From Methylophilus methylotrophus DSM 46235 = ATCC 53528 (GTDB lineage: Bacteria; Pseudomonadota; Gammaproteobacteria; Burkholderiales; Methylophilaceae): a stretch of 38,567 nt of DNA. The position numbers were made by a program, and so were the translations under genes. Shown here in pieces: positions 17,182-26,352 of the stretch; within the stretch, counting starts at the first letter, position 1; each line of letters starts with the position of its first letter. The notes under the pieces are model-generated. The model saw only the letters and a program-made list of their open reading frames with translations. It had not been told where the DNA came from and made no database searches. The stretch covers positions 1-38,567 of the forward strand of contig NZ_KB905148.1 of NCBI RefSeq assembly GCF_000378225.1, written 5' to 3'.

Positions 17182-17583
17182 TCACTCCTCGCCAACAACC
17201 CTGCCTCGACCGCGTTTAAGGACGCTACGCTGCATCTTGCCAGCCACCCGCCGCTTCCTGGCCGCTAAGGTTGGCCGGGTGGCGTAACGGATGGGCTGCA
17301 CATGTGTCGCCGCCTCTACAATCGCATGCAGGCGTGCAATCGCATCCCGTTTATTAGCTTCTTGCGTCCGGTATTGCTGCGCCTTGATCACTAACACACC
17401 TTCCGCCGTAATCCGCTGATCCTTGCTATGCAGCAGCCTGCTTTTAACAGTTTCACTGAGACTTGAGGCATGGATGTCAAAACGCAGGTGAATCGCCGAA
17501 GAAACCTTGTTGACGTTTTGCCCGCCCGCGCCCTGCGCACGAATCGCACTTAACGTATACTCGTGAGCGGGAATCTCCATCAT
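17182..17583 (-). CDS. arfB: Alternative ribosome-rescue factor ArfB (YaeJ)
   Basis: Peptidyl-tRNA hydrolase that frees stalled ribosomes lacking a stop codon. The 133 residues carry the catalytic GGQ at 20-22 within RAQGAGGQNVNKVSSAI. A basic tail (about 105-130, rich in Arg/Lys) is of the kind that enters the empty mRNA channel. The length separates it from full-size release factors RF1 and RF2. Its start overlaps the stop of the helicase gene, so the two are translationally coupled. Confidence 0.93.
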   Translation of the reverse strand: MMEIPAHEYTLSAIRAQGAGGQNVNKVSSAIHLRFDIHASSLSETVKSRLLHSKDQRITAEGVLVIKAQQYRTQEANKRDAIARLHAIVEAATHVQPIRYATRPTLAARKRRVAGKMQRSVLKRGRGRVVGEE

Positions 17584-19532
17584 GGCTGGTCACCAGCATT
17601 GATCAATGCAAAAAAATCCTCAACTTCTTGCTGAACGCGCGTACGCCTGAAGGGTGGCAGGCTTTGCCAAATACGACGACCATAGGGTTTATCAACCAGG
17701 CGCGGGTCACAAATCATGAGCACGCCTACATCCTGTTCGTCGCGGATCAGGCGTCCGGCGCCCTGCTTGAGGGTAATCACTGCGTAAGGTAACTGATACT
17801 CCATAAAGGCATTTTTGCCTTCTGCATTCATTTTGTCGATACGCGCAGCCAGCACCGGGTCATCGGGTGGCGCAAACGGCAGCTTGTCTATGATCACGCA
17901 TGACAACGCTTCACCACGCACATCGACGCCCTCCCAGAAGCTTTGCGAACCGACCAGCACCGCGTTTCCGTGGGCCCGGAAACGATCGAGCAATTCCGTG
18001 CGGTTGCTCTCCCCCTGCATCAGCAAGGGATATTGCAGACCTTGTTCTTCAAAAGCCTGTTTGAGTAGCGCATGTACCTCCCGCATGGCTTTGAGCGAGG
18101 TACATAGCAAAAAGGCGCGGCCACGGCTGGCTTTCAATACCGGCAGACTCACCGCAGCCACGGCAGCAGCATAGGCGCTGCTATTGGGCTCTGGCATGCC
18201 GGTCGGAACATACAGCAAAGCTTGCTGACCATAGTCAAACGGGCTTTGCCAGTGCCGGGTCTGCGCGGCCAGCAACCCCATCTGCTCCTGGTAATGACTG
18301 AAATCACTTTTCACGGCCAGCGTGGCAGAGGTAAAAATCCAGGCACGCGGTTGCGCATTGAGCTGTTTACCAAAACCATCGGCCACGCTGAGGGGCGTCG
18401 CGTGCAGTTGTACACTTTGACTGAACACCTCTACCCAACGTATCAGGTTTGCGTGATTGCCTTTCAACCACGCCTCCAGCAAGGCTAGCAACCCTTCTCC
18501 GCGCTGCCAGCATTTTTCCAGCAGCGGGTCTCGACCCGCCTGAGTTTCAAGTACGGCTGTGAGTGTTGCCAGAGTTTCCAGCATCCGCTGATAAGTCTCA
18601 TCAAAATTTTTAAGTGTTTGCGCTTTCTGTGCCGGCATCCGTGAGCCTTCAAACTGAAATACCAGCCTGAAATCACGGCAGGCTTTCTCCAGCGGCGGCA
18701 CGGCCTCACTGAGGGCGACGCAGTCCTTGGCCAGGCTCAGGTAAGCCATCTGGCTATCGCGCGCAAGGTCCATGAGTTGCGAGGTGGAGATATCCTCGCC
18801 AAAAAATAACCCCGCCACTTCAGGTAATTGATGCGCCTCGTCAAATACCACCGTGTTGGCGCTTGGTAATAATTCAGCCACGCCTTCGTCACGCAGCATG
18901 ACATCGGCAAAAAACAGGTGATGGTTGACCACCACCACGTCTGCCGCCAGGGCCTGCTTGCGTGCCTCCATGACAAAACACTGCTTATAATACTGACAGT
19001 CCTGACCGACACAGTTATCGCGCGTCGAAGTCACCTGTTGCCACACAGTCGCCTGCTCAGGCACCTCTACCAGTTCAGCCTTGTCACCGCTTTGGCTGTT
19101 TTCAGCAAAACTTTGCAAAATCGGGATATATTGGGCATCCTCGCGTGACTGGAAACGGCCCTCCTGGCTGGCGCGCTGCAAGTGATAGTGGCAGATATAA
19201 TTGGCGCGACCTTTCAGCATGGCGACAGAGACCGGCACTTTGAGCGCCTCACGCACGGCGGGCAAGTCGCGCTGATAGAGCTGGTCTTGCAGCGTTTTGG
19301 TCCCCGTTGAAATAATCACCTTACCGCCGGACAACAACGCGGGTACCAGGTAAGCATAGGTTTTGCCCGTACCGGTGCCAGCCTCAGCCACCAGTTGCTG
19401 TTGCTGTTCAATCGCTTCGGCGATTGCCTGCGCCATCTCCTGCTGCTGTGGACGGCTACGAAAAGCAGGCATAGCTTGCGCCAAACACCCGTTTTCTGAA
19501 AATGCGGAACTGACTTGCTGCTGTAAAGACAT
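17580..19532 (-). CDS. dinG: DinG/YoaA-family ATP-dependent DNA helicase
   Basis: Superfamily 2, XPD-like 5'-3' helicase with an iron-sulphur cluster, involved in repair and replication-conflict resolution. The 650 residues hold Walker A (AEAGTGTGKT, about 49-58), a DEAH box (VVFDEAHQLPE), the four-cysteine cluster region between motifs I and II (a cysteine in YICHYHL, then CVGQDCQYYKQC) and motif VI (QGAGRLIRDEQD). Length and the DEAH neighbourhood fit YoaA as well as DinG, and I cannot separate the two with certainty. Confidence 0.9.
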   Translation of the reverse strand: MSLQQQVSSAFSENGCLAQAMPAFRSRPQQQEMAQAIAEAIEQQQQLVAEAGTGTGKTYAYLVPALLSGGKVIISTGTKTLQDQLYQRDLPAVREALKVPVSVAMLKGRANYICHYHLQRASQEGRFQSREDAQYIPILQSFAENSQSGDKAELVEVPEQATVWQQVTSTRDNCVGQDCQYYKQCFVMEARKQALAADVVVVNHHLFFADVMLRDEGVAELLPSANTVVFDEAHQLPEVAGLFFGEDISTSQLMDLARDSQMAYLSLAKDCVALSEAVPPLEKACRDFRLVFQFEGSRMPAQKAQTLKNFDETYQRMLETLATLTAVLETQAGRDPLLEKCWQRGEGLLALLEAWLKGNHANLIRWVEVFSQSVQLHATPLSVADGFGKQLNAQPRAWIFTSATLAVKSDFSHYQEQMGLLAAQTRHWQSPFDYGQQALLYVPTGMPEPNSSAYAAAVAAVSLPVLKASRGRAFLLCTSLKAMREVHALLKQAFEEQGLQYPLLMQGESNRTELLDRFRAHGNAVLVGSQSFWEGVDVRGEALSCVIIDKLPFAPPDDPVLAARIDKMNAEGKNAFMEYQLPYAVITLKQGAGRLIRDEQDVGVLMICDPRLVDKPYGRRIWQSLPPFRRTRVQQEVEDFFALINAGDQP

Positions 19533-19715
19533 GCCTTAATTATCCCACGAGCGCACATAAATCGCAGGCTTTTTCAACAACCAAGCGTGTTCTACGCTGC
19601 TCACAATGGTAGCAAAAAGCCCCGAATACTTGCATATGCCATTAAAGTATGGCAAGGTTTAACCCGTAGTAATCTGTTTATAACCTCAACCCCGTTCTCC
19701 AAGCCTTTGATTGCG

Positions 19716-20270
19716 ATGAATAAATCAGTTATGCGGCTGGCTGCATTAATGGTCAGCATGCTGCTATGCCAATGCAAAAGCGTCGCCGCGCCAGGCGATG
19801 AAAAGCGCTGGCAAAACGCCTACAGCTACACACAAGATCAAGCGATGGAGAATCAGTCCGCCATTTCTGGCAGCTGGTCGGAAAAAGTTGAAGAAATCAT
19901 GATCAGCGCCCTGAGCCTGACCGGCGTAGACTACAAATATGGTGGCCGCAGCCCCGAAACCGGTTTTGACTGCAGTGGGTTTGTCCAATACGTATTCAAG
20001 CACGCAGCACAAATTTCCCTACCCCCATCAGCACGCACCATCAGTGAAATGGGGGATGCCGTCAAACGTGAAGACCTGCAACCTGGGGACCTGGTGTTTT
20101 TTAACACTTTAAGATCAGCCTTTTCACATGTCGGTATTTATGTTGGCAACAACCAATTTATACACGCGCCCAGGGCAGGAGCGAAAGTTCGTATAGAGAG
20201 CATGGATGAACGCTACTGGAGAACGCGCTACAACGGGGCCAAACGCCTCGAAGTGGAAGCGTCACAATAA
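19716..20270 (+). CDS. NlpC/P60-family peptidoglycan endopeptidase
   Basis: Exported C40 cysteine peptidase expected to cut peptide stems of peptidoglycan. Counting from ATG 19716 the protein has 184 residues: a signal peptide (about 1-24), a short spacer and the NlpC/P60 domain (about 60-175). The catalytic set is Cys86 (FDCSGF), His138 (FSHVGIYVG) and His150 (FIHAP). A longer in-frame reading from 19587 would bury the signal peptide, so I use the internal ATG. The sequence LLCQC is not a proper lipobox, so signal peptidase I cleavage near VAA is more likely than lipidation. Confidence 0.9.
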   Translation: MNKSVMRLAALMVSMLLCQCKSVAAPGDEKRWQNAYSYTQDQAMENQSAISGSWSEKVEEIMISALSLTGVDYKYGGRSPETGFDCSGFVQYVFKHAAQISLPPSARTISEMGDAVKREDLQPGDLVFFNTLRSAFSHVGIYVGNNQFIHAPRAGAKVRIESMDERYWRTRYNGAKRLEVEASQ

Positions 20271-20285
20271 ACGCAGCCTGCCCAA

Positions 20286-20582
20286 TCACTCCCCAGCACC
20301 TTTAACTGGTCTGTCACTGTGCCCCAGTGAACGCTCCGGGTCTATCATGTCGCGGATCAATTGCTTCAGTTCTTTAGATTCAGGAAACCGGCCAGCCTCT
20401 TTACGCGAAAAAATCACCTTACCATCACAGCGCACTTCAAGTATGCCACCTGTCCCGGGCACCAGATTGACTGACTTTAAATCCCCATCAAATGTCGTCA
20501 GTAGCTCTTGCGCCAGCCAGGCCGCCCGCAACAACCAACGGCACTGTGTACAAAATTCAATTTCTACGATAGGCTTTTGCAT
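20286..20582 (-). CDS. SelT/SelW/SelH-family Rdx protein (Cys form)
   Basis: A 98-residue thioredoxin-like redox protein. The N-terminal beta strand is followed by CTQC (residues 11-14) in place of the CxxU of the selenoprotein, then RAAWLAQELL, and FSRKEAGRFPESKELKQLIRD near the end, typical of the bacterial SelW-like group. Family members are thought to act in thiol redox reactions, and the physiological partner is unknown. It is convergent with the NlpC/P60 gene and divergent from the S41 protease gene. Confidence 0.87.
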   Translation of the reverse strand: MQKPIVEIEFCTQCRWLLRAAWLAQELLTTFDGDLKSVNLVPGTGGILEVRCDGKVIFSRKEAGRFPESKELKQLIRDMIDPERSLGHSDRPVKGAGE

Positions 20583-20748
20583 ATTTCTCTCTAAACATTT
20601 ATTTGCGTGGAAAGTATAGTCAATTTTATAGAAATAGCGGAAAATGAACTTAACAGCGTTCTGTCCACAAACAGGCTGACATCCATTGATGCAACTTGAC
20701 TCTTAATACAGTAATATTCTTCGCTTAATTGATCACACAAGGCATTGT

Positions 20749-22176
20749 ATGCGTTCCAAATTAGAAAAGTTCGGCTTGCTGGGTGCAGGCGTATTTGTAG
20801 GTATTCTGGTGAGTATCAATATTTCCGCCTGGGCAGACCGGACATCCGTCTCTCAGTTGCCTATTGACGAGCTGCGTGTTTTTGCCGAAGTGTTCGCCAA
20901 AGTAAAATCTGACTATGTAGAGCCAGTAGAAGACAAAAAACTCATTAATGAAGCGCTTTCCGGCATGTTGCAAGGCCTGGATCCGCATTCCACCTTTATG
21001 GATGCCGATGCTTACAAAGAACTTCAAGCGGGCACTCAAGGCGAATTTGGTGGCCTAGGGATTGAAGTGGCCATGGAAGATGGCCTGGTGAAAGTGGTCA
21101 CCCCCATTGAAGACAGCCCCGCTTACAAGGCTGGCCTGAAATCAGGCGACCTGATCATGAAACTGGACGACACCCAGGTGCGAGGCCTGACCCTGAACGA
21201 TGCTGTCAAACGCATGCGCGGCACCCCTGATACCAAAATCACACTGACAGTCTTGCGCAAAGGCGAAGACAAGCCACTGACTTTCACCCTGACACGTGCT
21301 GTCATCAAGGCACAGAGTGTGAAAAACAAATGGATTGAACAGGATTATGGCTATGTACGCATCACCCAGTTTCAGGAGCGTACAGGTGAAGACCTGGCCA
21401 AAGCGTTGAAAACGCTGGCTGCCGAAAACAAAAAGCCGCTGAAAGGCCTGGTGCTGGATTTGCGTAATAACCCGGGCGGTTTACTGGATGCTGCGGTAGG
21501 CGTGTCTGCGGCCTTTTTGCCTAAAGATGATCTGGTGGTTTATACCGAAGGTCGTGTTGTGGATTCTAAAATGCGCTTGAACGCAACACCGATGGACTAT
21601 GCCCGTCGTGGCAAATCAGATTATCTGAAAGACTTGCCCGAAGAATTTAAATCCGTTCCTATCGTTGTGCTGATCAATGCAGGCTCTGCTTCCGCCTCAG
21701 AAATTGTAGCTGGTGCGTTGCAGGATCATAAACGTGCCACCATCATGGGCATCCAGAGCTTTGGTAAAGGGTCCGTGCAAACGATTTTGCCAATGAACAA
21801 TGGCAGCGCGATCAAATTGACCACCGCCCGTTACTTTACGCCTAATGGCCGTTCAATCCAGGCCAAAGGCATTGTTCCGGACATTACGGTCGATGATGGT
21901 TCTGATCCTAGCCTGAGCCTGCATGAAGCCGATTTGAAACGACACTTGTCCAATCCAACCGATGCTAAAGGCAATGTGGATAGCAAAGCGCTAGACGAAG
22001 CAAAATCTCGCGCAGCCGCAGAGAAGCTCAAGGAAGAGAAACATGCCGAAGCGCGTGGCCCGATTGAGCCAGCAAGCAAGGATGACTTCCAGTTTCAACA
22101 GGCAATGAACCAACTTAAAGGCTTGCCAGTTCAGAAAGCACCAGAACCCGCTAAAGTAAGCGCAGCTAAACCGTAA
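20749..22176 (+). CDS. C-terminal processing peptidase (S41 family, CtpA/Prc type)
   Basis: Periplasmic or membrane-anchored serine protease that trims the C-termini of envelope proteins such as cell-wall hydrolases. The 475 residues have an N-terminal membrane segment or signal peptide (about 8-30), a PDZ domain (about 95-180; GEFGGLGIEVAMEDG) and the S41 catalytic core: LDLRNNPGG, the serine in NAGSASASE and the lysine in SFGKGSVQT. The Lys/Glu/Pro-rich tail is low complexity. With the NlpC/P60 peptidase, PBP4 and the L,D-transpeptidase-like gene it adds to the peptidoglycan-related content of the window. Confidence 0.92.
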   Translation: MRSKLEKFGLLGAGVFVGILVSINISAWADRTSVSQLPIDELRVFAEVFAKVKSDYVEPVEDKKLINEALSGMLQGLDPHSTFMDADAYKELQAGTQGEFGGLGIEVAMEDGLVKVVTPIEDSPAYKAGLKSGDLIMKLDDTQVRGLTLNDAVKRMRGTPDTKITLTVLRKGEDKPLTFTLTRAVIKAQSVKNKWIEQDYGYVRITQFQERTGEDLAKALKTLAAENKKPLKGLVLDLRNNPGGLLDAAVGVSAAFLPKDDLVVYTEGRVVDSKMRLNATPMDYARRGKSDYLKDLPEEFKSVPIVVLINAGSASASEIVAGALQDHKRATIMGIQSFGKGSVQTILPMNNGSAIKLTTARYFTPNGRSIQAKGIVPDITVDDGSDPSLSLHEADLKRHLSNPTDAKGNVDSKALDEAKSRAAAEKLKEEKHAEARGPIEPASKDDFQFQQAMNQLKGLPVQKAPEPAKVSAAKP

Positions 22177-22245
22177 GTAACCCTTTATTGGCCGCCTGAT
22201 CACAGAAAACAGGCTGCCAACAAGGTTTTGGACAGGGAGCACGAC

Positions 22246-22890
22246 ATGCTGACTTTACCACCACTGACATTAGACAAGGCGATTGCCGTGATGGACATGG
22301 GGCTGCGTACTGTATTTAGCCCCGCCGTTGCCAGCCGCCCTTACCCGGCTGCTGAGGTAGCGGGTGAAAGTGTGTTGTCTGATAGCGAACGCAAGCATGC
22401 CGCAGCACTCATGCGCATCAATCATGTCGGTGAAGTCTGTGCCCAGGCTTTGTATAGTGGCCAGGCACTGGTGTCACGTGACCCCGCCAATGTCGAGGCG
22501 TTGAAACAGGCATCGCGCGAAGAGGTTGACCATCTCGCCTGGTGTGAGCAACGTATCACCGAATTGGGTGGGCGTAAAAGCTTGCTGAACCCTCTCTGGT
22601 ATGGTGCCAGTTTTGGTTTAGGACTCACTGCCGGATTGTTGGGCGACAAATGGAACCTGGGCTTTTTGGCAGAAACTGAACACCAGGTTTCGGCACACCT
22701 GAATAGCCATTTGCAAGAACTCCCTCAGGCCGACAACGCCTCGCGCGCGATTGTCGCCCAAATGAAAACCGACGAAGAACAACATGCCAACACGGCCGAA
22801 CGGCTCGGTGGTGCTGCTTTGCCGACCCCGGTAAAACTGGCAATGCGACTGGCATCAAAAGTGATGACACGAACTGCCTATCACTTGTAA
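22246..22890 (+). CDS. coq7: Demethoxyubiquinone hydroxylase Coq7
   Basis: Di-iron membrane-associated monooxygenase for the last hydroxylation of ubiquinone synthesis. Iron ligands appear as two sets: the Glu in [11 protein letters not shown] with REEVDH, and the Glu in [10 protein letters not shown] with DEEQHA. Start at ATG 22246 ([12 protein letters not shown]), with AGGGAG eight bases upstream; the TTG 18 bases earlier is unlikely. The resulting 214 residues fit the betaproteobacterial form. Confidence 0.95.
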   Translation: MLTLPPLTLDKAIAVMDMGLRTVFSPAVASRPYPAAEVAGESVLSDSERKHAAALMRINHVGEVCAQALYSGQALVSRDPANVEALKQASREEVDHLAWCEQRITELGGRKSLLNPLWYGASFGLGLTAGLLGDKWNLGFLAETEHQVSAHLNSHLQELPQADNASRAIVAQMKTDEEQHANTAERLGGAALPTPVKLAMRLASKVMTRTAYHL

Positions 22891-22915
22891 GATTTGTAGT
22901 AACCTAGAGTCAACC

Positions 22916-23233
22916 ATGCAAAAATTTAGTGACAACCTGCTCACGCTTGACAATGCGGACCATGTGAAACGTATTGAGCTATACGACGAGAACGATCAGC
23001 CAGCCGGTGTGATTGAGAACAAACCCGGCACCCAGGGATCAATCAAGGTTTACCACCATTTGTTTAAAATGTTTGGTGAAATCAATACTGACGCGGCAGT
23101 AGAGGGTCTGGCCTTGTATGCCGAACACACTGAGGATGCAGAAGATCATCCCGGCAAGCACCCAAATATTGATCGCTTACTGAATGTCCTGGATAAAGAG
23201 CAGACGCTCTCCATTAAGTTAGTGACAGAATAA
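22916..23233 (+). CDS. Small conserved protein, probably DUF2322
   Basis: A 105-residue acidic soluble protein without signal or membrane segment. From memory it resembles the DUF2322 family found in proteobacteria (VKRIELYDENDQPAG, GSIKVYHHL). No function is established. It lies 25 bases after coq7 and is followed by a strong terminator, so it probably shares the coq7 transcript. Confidence 0.75.
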   Translation: MQKFSDNLLTLDNADHVKRIELYDENDQPAGVIENKPGTQGSIKVYHHLFKMFGEINTDAAVEGLALYAEHTEDAEDHPGKHPNIDRLLNVLDKEQTLSIKLVTE

Positions 23234-23247
23234 TCGCCACCTTATTG

Positions 23248-23275
23248 AAAAGCCTCCTGATTTCAGGAGGCTTTT
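23248..23275. terminator. Bidirectional terminator after the DUF2322-like gene
   Basis: AAAAGCCTCCTGA (23248-23260) and its exact complement (23263-23275) form a long stem around two bases. T-runs follow on both strands, serving the forward gene and the convergent VOC gene. Confidence 0.9.
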
Positions 23276-23307
23276 TAGTTGATACAGGGAAAGTTTGCAG
23301 CCGCCAA

Positions 23308-23712
23308 TTACTTTTGTCGTAGCTGCTGCGCAATGGGAGGATGATAAATAAACTCTAGCAAATGCCCTACACTGTCCAGGCAATAAAAGCCACGTGAGCC
23401 ATCCCGATGGCTTTTTGGCGCCTCAGTAATGCGTACATCATGCGCAACCATATGCGCATACCAATCATCCACTGCTTGTGCGTCGGTCAGCACAAAGCCG
23501 ATATGATCCAGGCGCTGCATGGGATCAGGCGTATAACTGACCCGGTGCAGGGCAAACACATCACCATGATTGGTCAAATATACATTGTCTGGGTCAGGCT
23601 GCCACTCAATCTGCATACCGACCACACGTGTGTAAAAATCGACAGCCGACTCTAACTCTTTGATAAACAAGGCCACATGTCGGATACCTATCATGCCGTG
23701 AGGAATGCTCAT
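23308..23712 (-). CDS. VOC (glyoxalase/dioxygenase superfamily) protein
   Basis: A 134-residue single VOC unit made of two beta-alpha-beta-beta-beta modules: GIRHVALFIKELESAVDFYTRVVG at the start and HIGFVLTDAQAVDDWYAH later. The closing metal-ligand glutamate is in GHLLEFIYHP. Such proteins include glyoxalase I, fosfomycin resistance enzymes and dioxygenases. I see nothing that selects one. Start is ATG 23712, or the internal ATG 18 bases later. The gene follows the OsmC gene by 13 bases and may be co-transcribed with it. Confidence 0.85.
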   Translation of the reverse strand: MSIPHGMIGIRHVALFIKELESAVDFYTRVVGMQIEWQPDPDNVYLTNHGDVFALHRVSYTPDPMQRLDHIGFVLTDAQAVDDWYAHMVAHDVRITEAPKSHRDGSRGFYCLDSVGHLLEFIYHPPIAQQLRQK

Positions 23713-23725
23713 GCCAACTCCTCAC

Positions 23726-24151
23726 TTAATCGAAGCTGGGCGCTTTGATTTCAAAGTCATGCGTAATCTCGCAGGCTTTTTGCAACATGATGCTAGCCGA
23801 ACAATATTTCTCGGCAGAGAGTTTCACCGCCCGCTCAACTTGCGCCGCATTGAGCGCCTCACCGGTGACCACAAAATGGACATGAATCTTGGTAAAGACC
23901 TTGGGCACGGTGTCAGCGCGCTCAGCCTGAATCTGCGCTACACAGTCTATAATCGGCTGACGGGCTTTTTTCAGGATGGTCACCACATCAAAAGAGGTAC
24001 ATGCACCCATGCCGATCAATAGCATTTCCATGGGACGCATGCCGATGTTACGACCGCCATTTTCAGGGGCGCCATCTAGCACGACTGCATGACCAGTTTC
24101 CGACTCACCGACAAAACTGACACCATCTACCCATTTCACCTGGACTTGCAT
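23726..24151 (-). CDS. OsmC-family protein
   Basis: A 141-residue OsmC/YhfA-like protein with the two redox cysteines in GMGACTSFDVV (about 52) and KYCSASIML (about 115). OsmC proteins reduce organic hydroperoxides through these cysteines; the YhfA subgroup is less well defined. Together with the VOC gene downstream it suggests a small detoxification pair, which is an inference from position. Confidence 0.88.
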   Translation of the reverse strand: MQVQVKWVDGVSFVGESETGHAVVLDGAPENGGRNIGMRPMEMLLIGMGACTSFDVVTILKKARQPIIDCVAQIQAERADTVPKVFTKIHVHFVVTGEALNAAQVERAVKLSAEKYCSASIMLQKACEITHDFEIKAPSFD

Positions 24152-24417
24152 TATACGTTTCCAATCATAGACTTAATTCATTAGGGGACTTCTATAAATC
24201 CAACTTCTATCGCGATTTGGTGTTGCTGACAGAGTGGATCAAGCAGGCAATTCGCCAAGCAAATGCTCGCAAATTTTTAATCGCACTTTGTCTGACTTAG
24301 CAATTTGAACTGATAGAAGTGCCGATTATTCATATCATTCATTTGGGGACATGAGGCAATAATGCAAGCCACAAACACCTGCGCCACCATGCCCGCAGAG
24401 ATGAAAAGAATTATTTT
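24152..24417. other. Gene-free interval with repeats, possible element remnant
   Basis: ACTTCTAT occurs at 24188-24195 and 24203-24210, and its complement ATAGAAGT at 24313-24320, so the ends face each other across ~130 bases. A 14-base direct repeat with one mismatch (ATTCATTAGGGGAC at 24176, ATTCATTTGGGGAC at 24337) brackets them. In one plus frame about 36 codons stay open (24184-24294), and after a single stop the frame continues to 24354, without a start codon. This may be the remnant of a small mobile element or decayed gene. I recognise no family. Confidence 0.35.
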
Positions 24418-24882
24418 TTACTTCACACCGAGTAGCTCGACATCAAACACCAAGGCAGCATTCGGTGGAATCACGCCGCCCGCACCACGTGCGCCATAGC
24501 CCAGGTCAGAAGGAATAATCAGGGTACGTTTGCCACCTACCTTCATGCCTTGCACACCTTCATCCCAGCCCTGAATCACTTGGCCGCCACCCAAAAAGAA
24601 ATTAAATGGCGAATTGCGGTCCAGGCTGCTGTCAAACTTCTGGCCTTTATGGTCTTCTTTATTGGCGTCATATAGCCAGCCAGTGTAGTGCACGGTGACG
24701 TTAAAACCAATCTCAGCCTCACGCCCATCACCGACAACGGTGTCAATTTTTTGTAACTCAGTGACATTGGCAGACATTTGTGCAGTTTCCTTAGTTTTTG
24801 CAGAATTGGATTGCGCTTGGCAACCTGTGACAGTCATCAACATCAACATGCTGAGACCAATTAGTTTGATTCCAGATTTCAA
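24418..24882 (-). CDS. FKBP-type peptidyl-prolyl isomerase lipoprotein
   Basis: Predicted outer- or inner-membrane lipoprotein with one FKBP domain ([69 protein letters not shown]). I start at TTG 24882, eight bases after GGGAG, which gives a short lipoprotein signal with the lipobox VTGC. Longer in-frame readings to 24942 would place 20 extra residues before it. The length is then 154 residues. Its upstream extension touches the dacB stop, so it is the last gene of the bioA-dacB unit. Periplasmic folding help is the likely role. Confidence 0.87.
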   Translation of the reverse strand: MKSGIKLIGLSMLMLMTVTGCQAQSNSAKTKETAQMSANVTELQKIDTVVGDGREAEIGFNVTVHYTGWLYDANKEDHKGQKFDSSLDRNSPFNFFLGGGQVIQGWDEGVQGMKVGGKRTLIIPSDLGYGARGAGGVIPPNAALVFDVELLGVK

Positions 24883-24942
24883 TTTATTTACTCCCAGAAA
24901 ACACGTCATTTTACGCGCTTTTGATGACAAATTCTCGGGCAA

Positions 24943-26352
24943 TTAGTGCCCTTCGATCAGCTGCTTTAGCAATGTATCCTGTACCGCACGCACCGCTGCT
25001 GCGCGGACATGGTTCGCCACCACCACCATCACATAGCGCTTGCCAGCATTATCCTGCACGTAGCCTGCAATACTGCTCACGCCCTCCAGCGAACCGGTTT
25101 TGAGATAGGCCATGCCTTTACTTGCGCCATCGGCGAGGCGTTTCTTGGTGGTACCATCCAGCCCCAGTATTGGCATAGACGCCATCAACACCGGCATCAC
25201 CGGGCGTTGCCAGGCTGTGATGAGCAACTGCGCCAAATGTTCCGCACTAATTCGCTCATTGCGTGACAAGCCTGATCCATTCTCCAGCACCAGCTCAGGA
25301 AATTGCAAGCCGCGCTGCCGCAACACCTGCTTGAGGGCGAGCCCCGCTCCCGCCTCATCGGCTGGCGTAAAACCTGCTTCCAGACCAATGGTTAACATTA
25401 ACTGGCGCGCCATCACATTATTGCTCCACTTATTAATGTCGCGCACCACGCTATCCAATGGCGGAGACGACCAGCTGGTCACCAGCATCGCAGCGTCAGT
25501 CGCTGGTGCCAGCACCAGCTGGCCATTAAATTGGCCTCCCAGCTGGGCCCACAATTTCTTAAAGCTCAAAAATAAGTATTGCGTATCATTGAGCACACTG
25601 AGTTCCAGGTAACGCTCGTCACATTGCTCAGGCAGGGTACCATTAAAAGCAACCGTCACGCCGTCAAGGTAGGGTGTGACTGTGTAATGCAAGTCCCCTC
25701 GCCAGTCATTACACGCGCCCTTTCGAGTTTGCATGGTATTAATGACACGGATTTGCGGCAACTCGAATTCCTGGGTGATTTGTACAGCAGGCTTTCCTCC
25801 TACCTTGGTGGCCGCAAAGCGGAAGCTGGTATTGCGGCCATTCAGTAACAATGCACTCGGGTTGGCGTTATAAGCGCGCCAGGGTTCTTCATCCAAGACT
25901 GGCCGCTGACTCACTTCAGGCGCATACGCCGATAAATCCAGTATCAGGTCCCCCTTGATTTGACGGATACCTTGTTGTTGCACCAACTGCAGCAAGCGCC
26001 AGAAATCAGTGATATTGAATGCAGGATCCCCAAAGCCCTTGATCATTAAATCGCCATCCAGCACCCCTTGGTTCACGGGTCCGTTTCGATAGATTTCAGT
26101 TTTCCAGCGATAGGCGGGGGTCAGCGCTTCGAGTGCAGCATAGGTCGTGACCAATTTCATCACACTAGCCGGATTCATGGCTTTGGTGGGATTGTGGCTG
26201 ATTAGAGGTGATCCGCCATCAACAGGCTGCACGATGATCGCCACACTGTCGGCAGGCAATTGTGCTTTACTCAATGCATCTTGCAAATAATTGGGTAACG
26301 CAGCCTGAGCCATGGCTGCCCAGCAGCTGCATATGACGAATAGCCAGCGCAT
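24943..26352 (-). CDS. dacB: D-alanyl-D-alanine carboxypeptidase/endopeptidase PBP4
   Basis: Periplasmic low-mass penicillin-binding protein (S13) that removes terminal D-Ala and opens peptide cross-links. The 469 residues have a signal peptide (about 1-18), the SxxK motif at Ser63-Lys66 (PASVMK), SxN in KWSNNVMAR and KTG in LKTGSLEG near the C-terminus. The long segment between SxxK and SxN is the extra domains of the S13 family. The ATG overlaps the bioA stop (TAATG). Confidence 0.95.
   Translation of the reverse strand: MRWLFVICSCWAAMAQAALPNYLQDALSKAQLPADSVAIIVQPVDGGSPLISHNPTKAMNPASVMKLVTTYAALEALTPAYRWKTEIYRNGPVNQGVLDGDLMIKGFGDPAFNITDFWRLLQLVQQQGIRQIKGDLILDLSAYAPEVSQRPVLDEEPWRAYNANPSALLLNGRNTSFRFAATKVGGKPAVQITQEFELPQIRVINTMQTRKGACNDWRGDLHYTVTPYLDGVTVAFNGTLPEQCDERYLELSVLNDTQYLFLSFKKLWAQLGGQFNGQLVLAPATDAAMLVTSWSSPPLDSVVRDINKWSNNVMARQLMLTIGLEAGFTPADEAGAGLALKQVLRQRGLQFPELVLENGSGLSRNERISAEHLAQLLITAWQRPVMPVLMASMPILGLDGTTKKRLADGASKGMAYLKTGSLEGVSSIAGYVQDNAGKRYVMVVVANHVRAAAVRAVQDTLLKQLIEGH

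Noticed and set aside
24418-24942. Longer FKBP reading starting one base from the dacB stop
   Set aside because: The TTG at 24882 has a well-spaced GGGAG and gives a proper lipoprotein signal. The extra 20 residues would stand before it.
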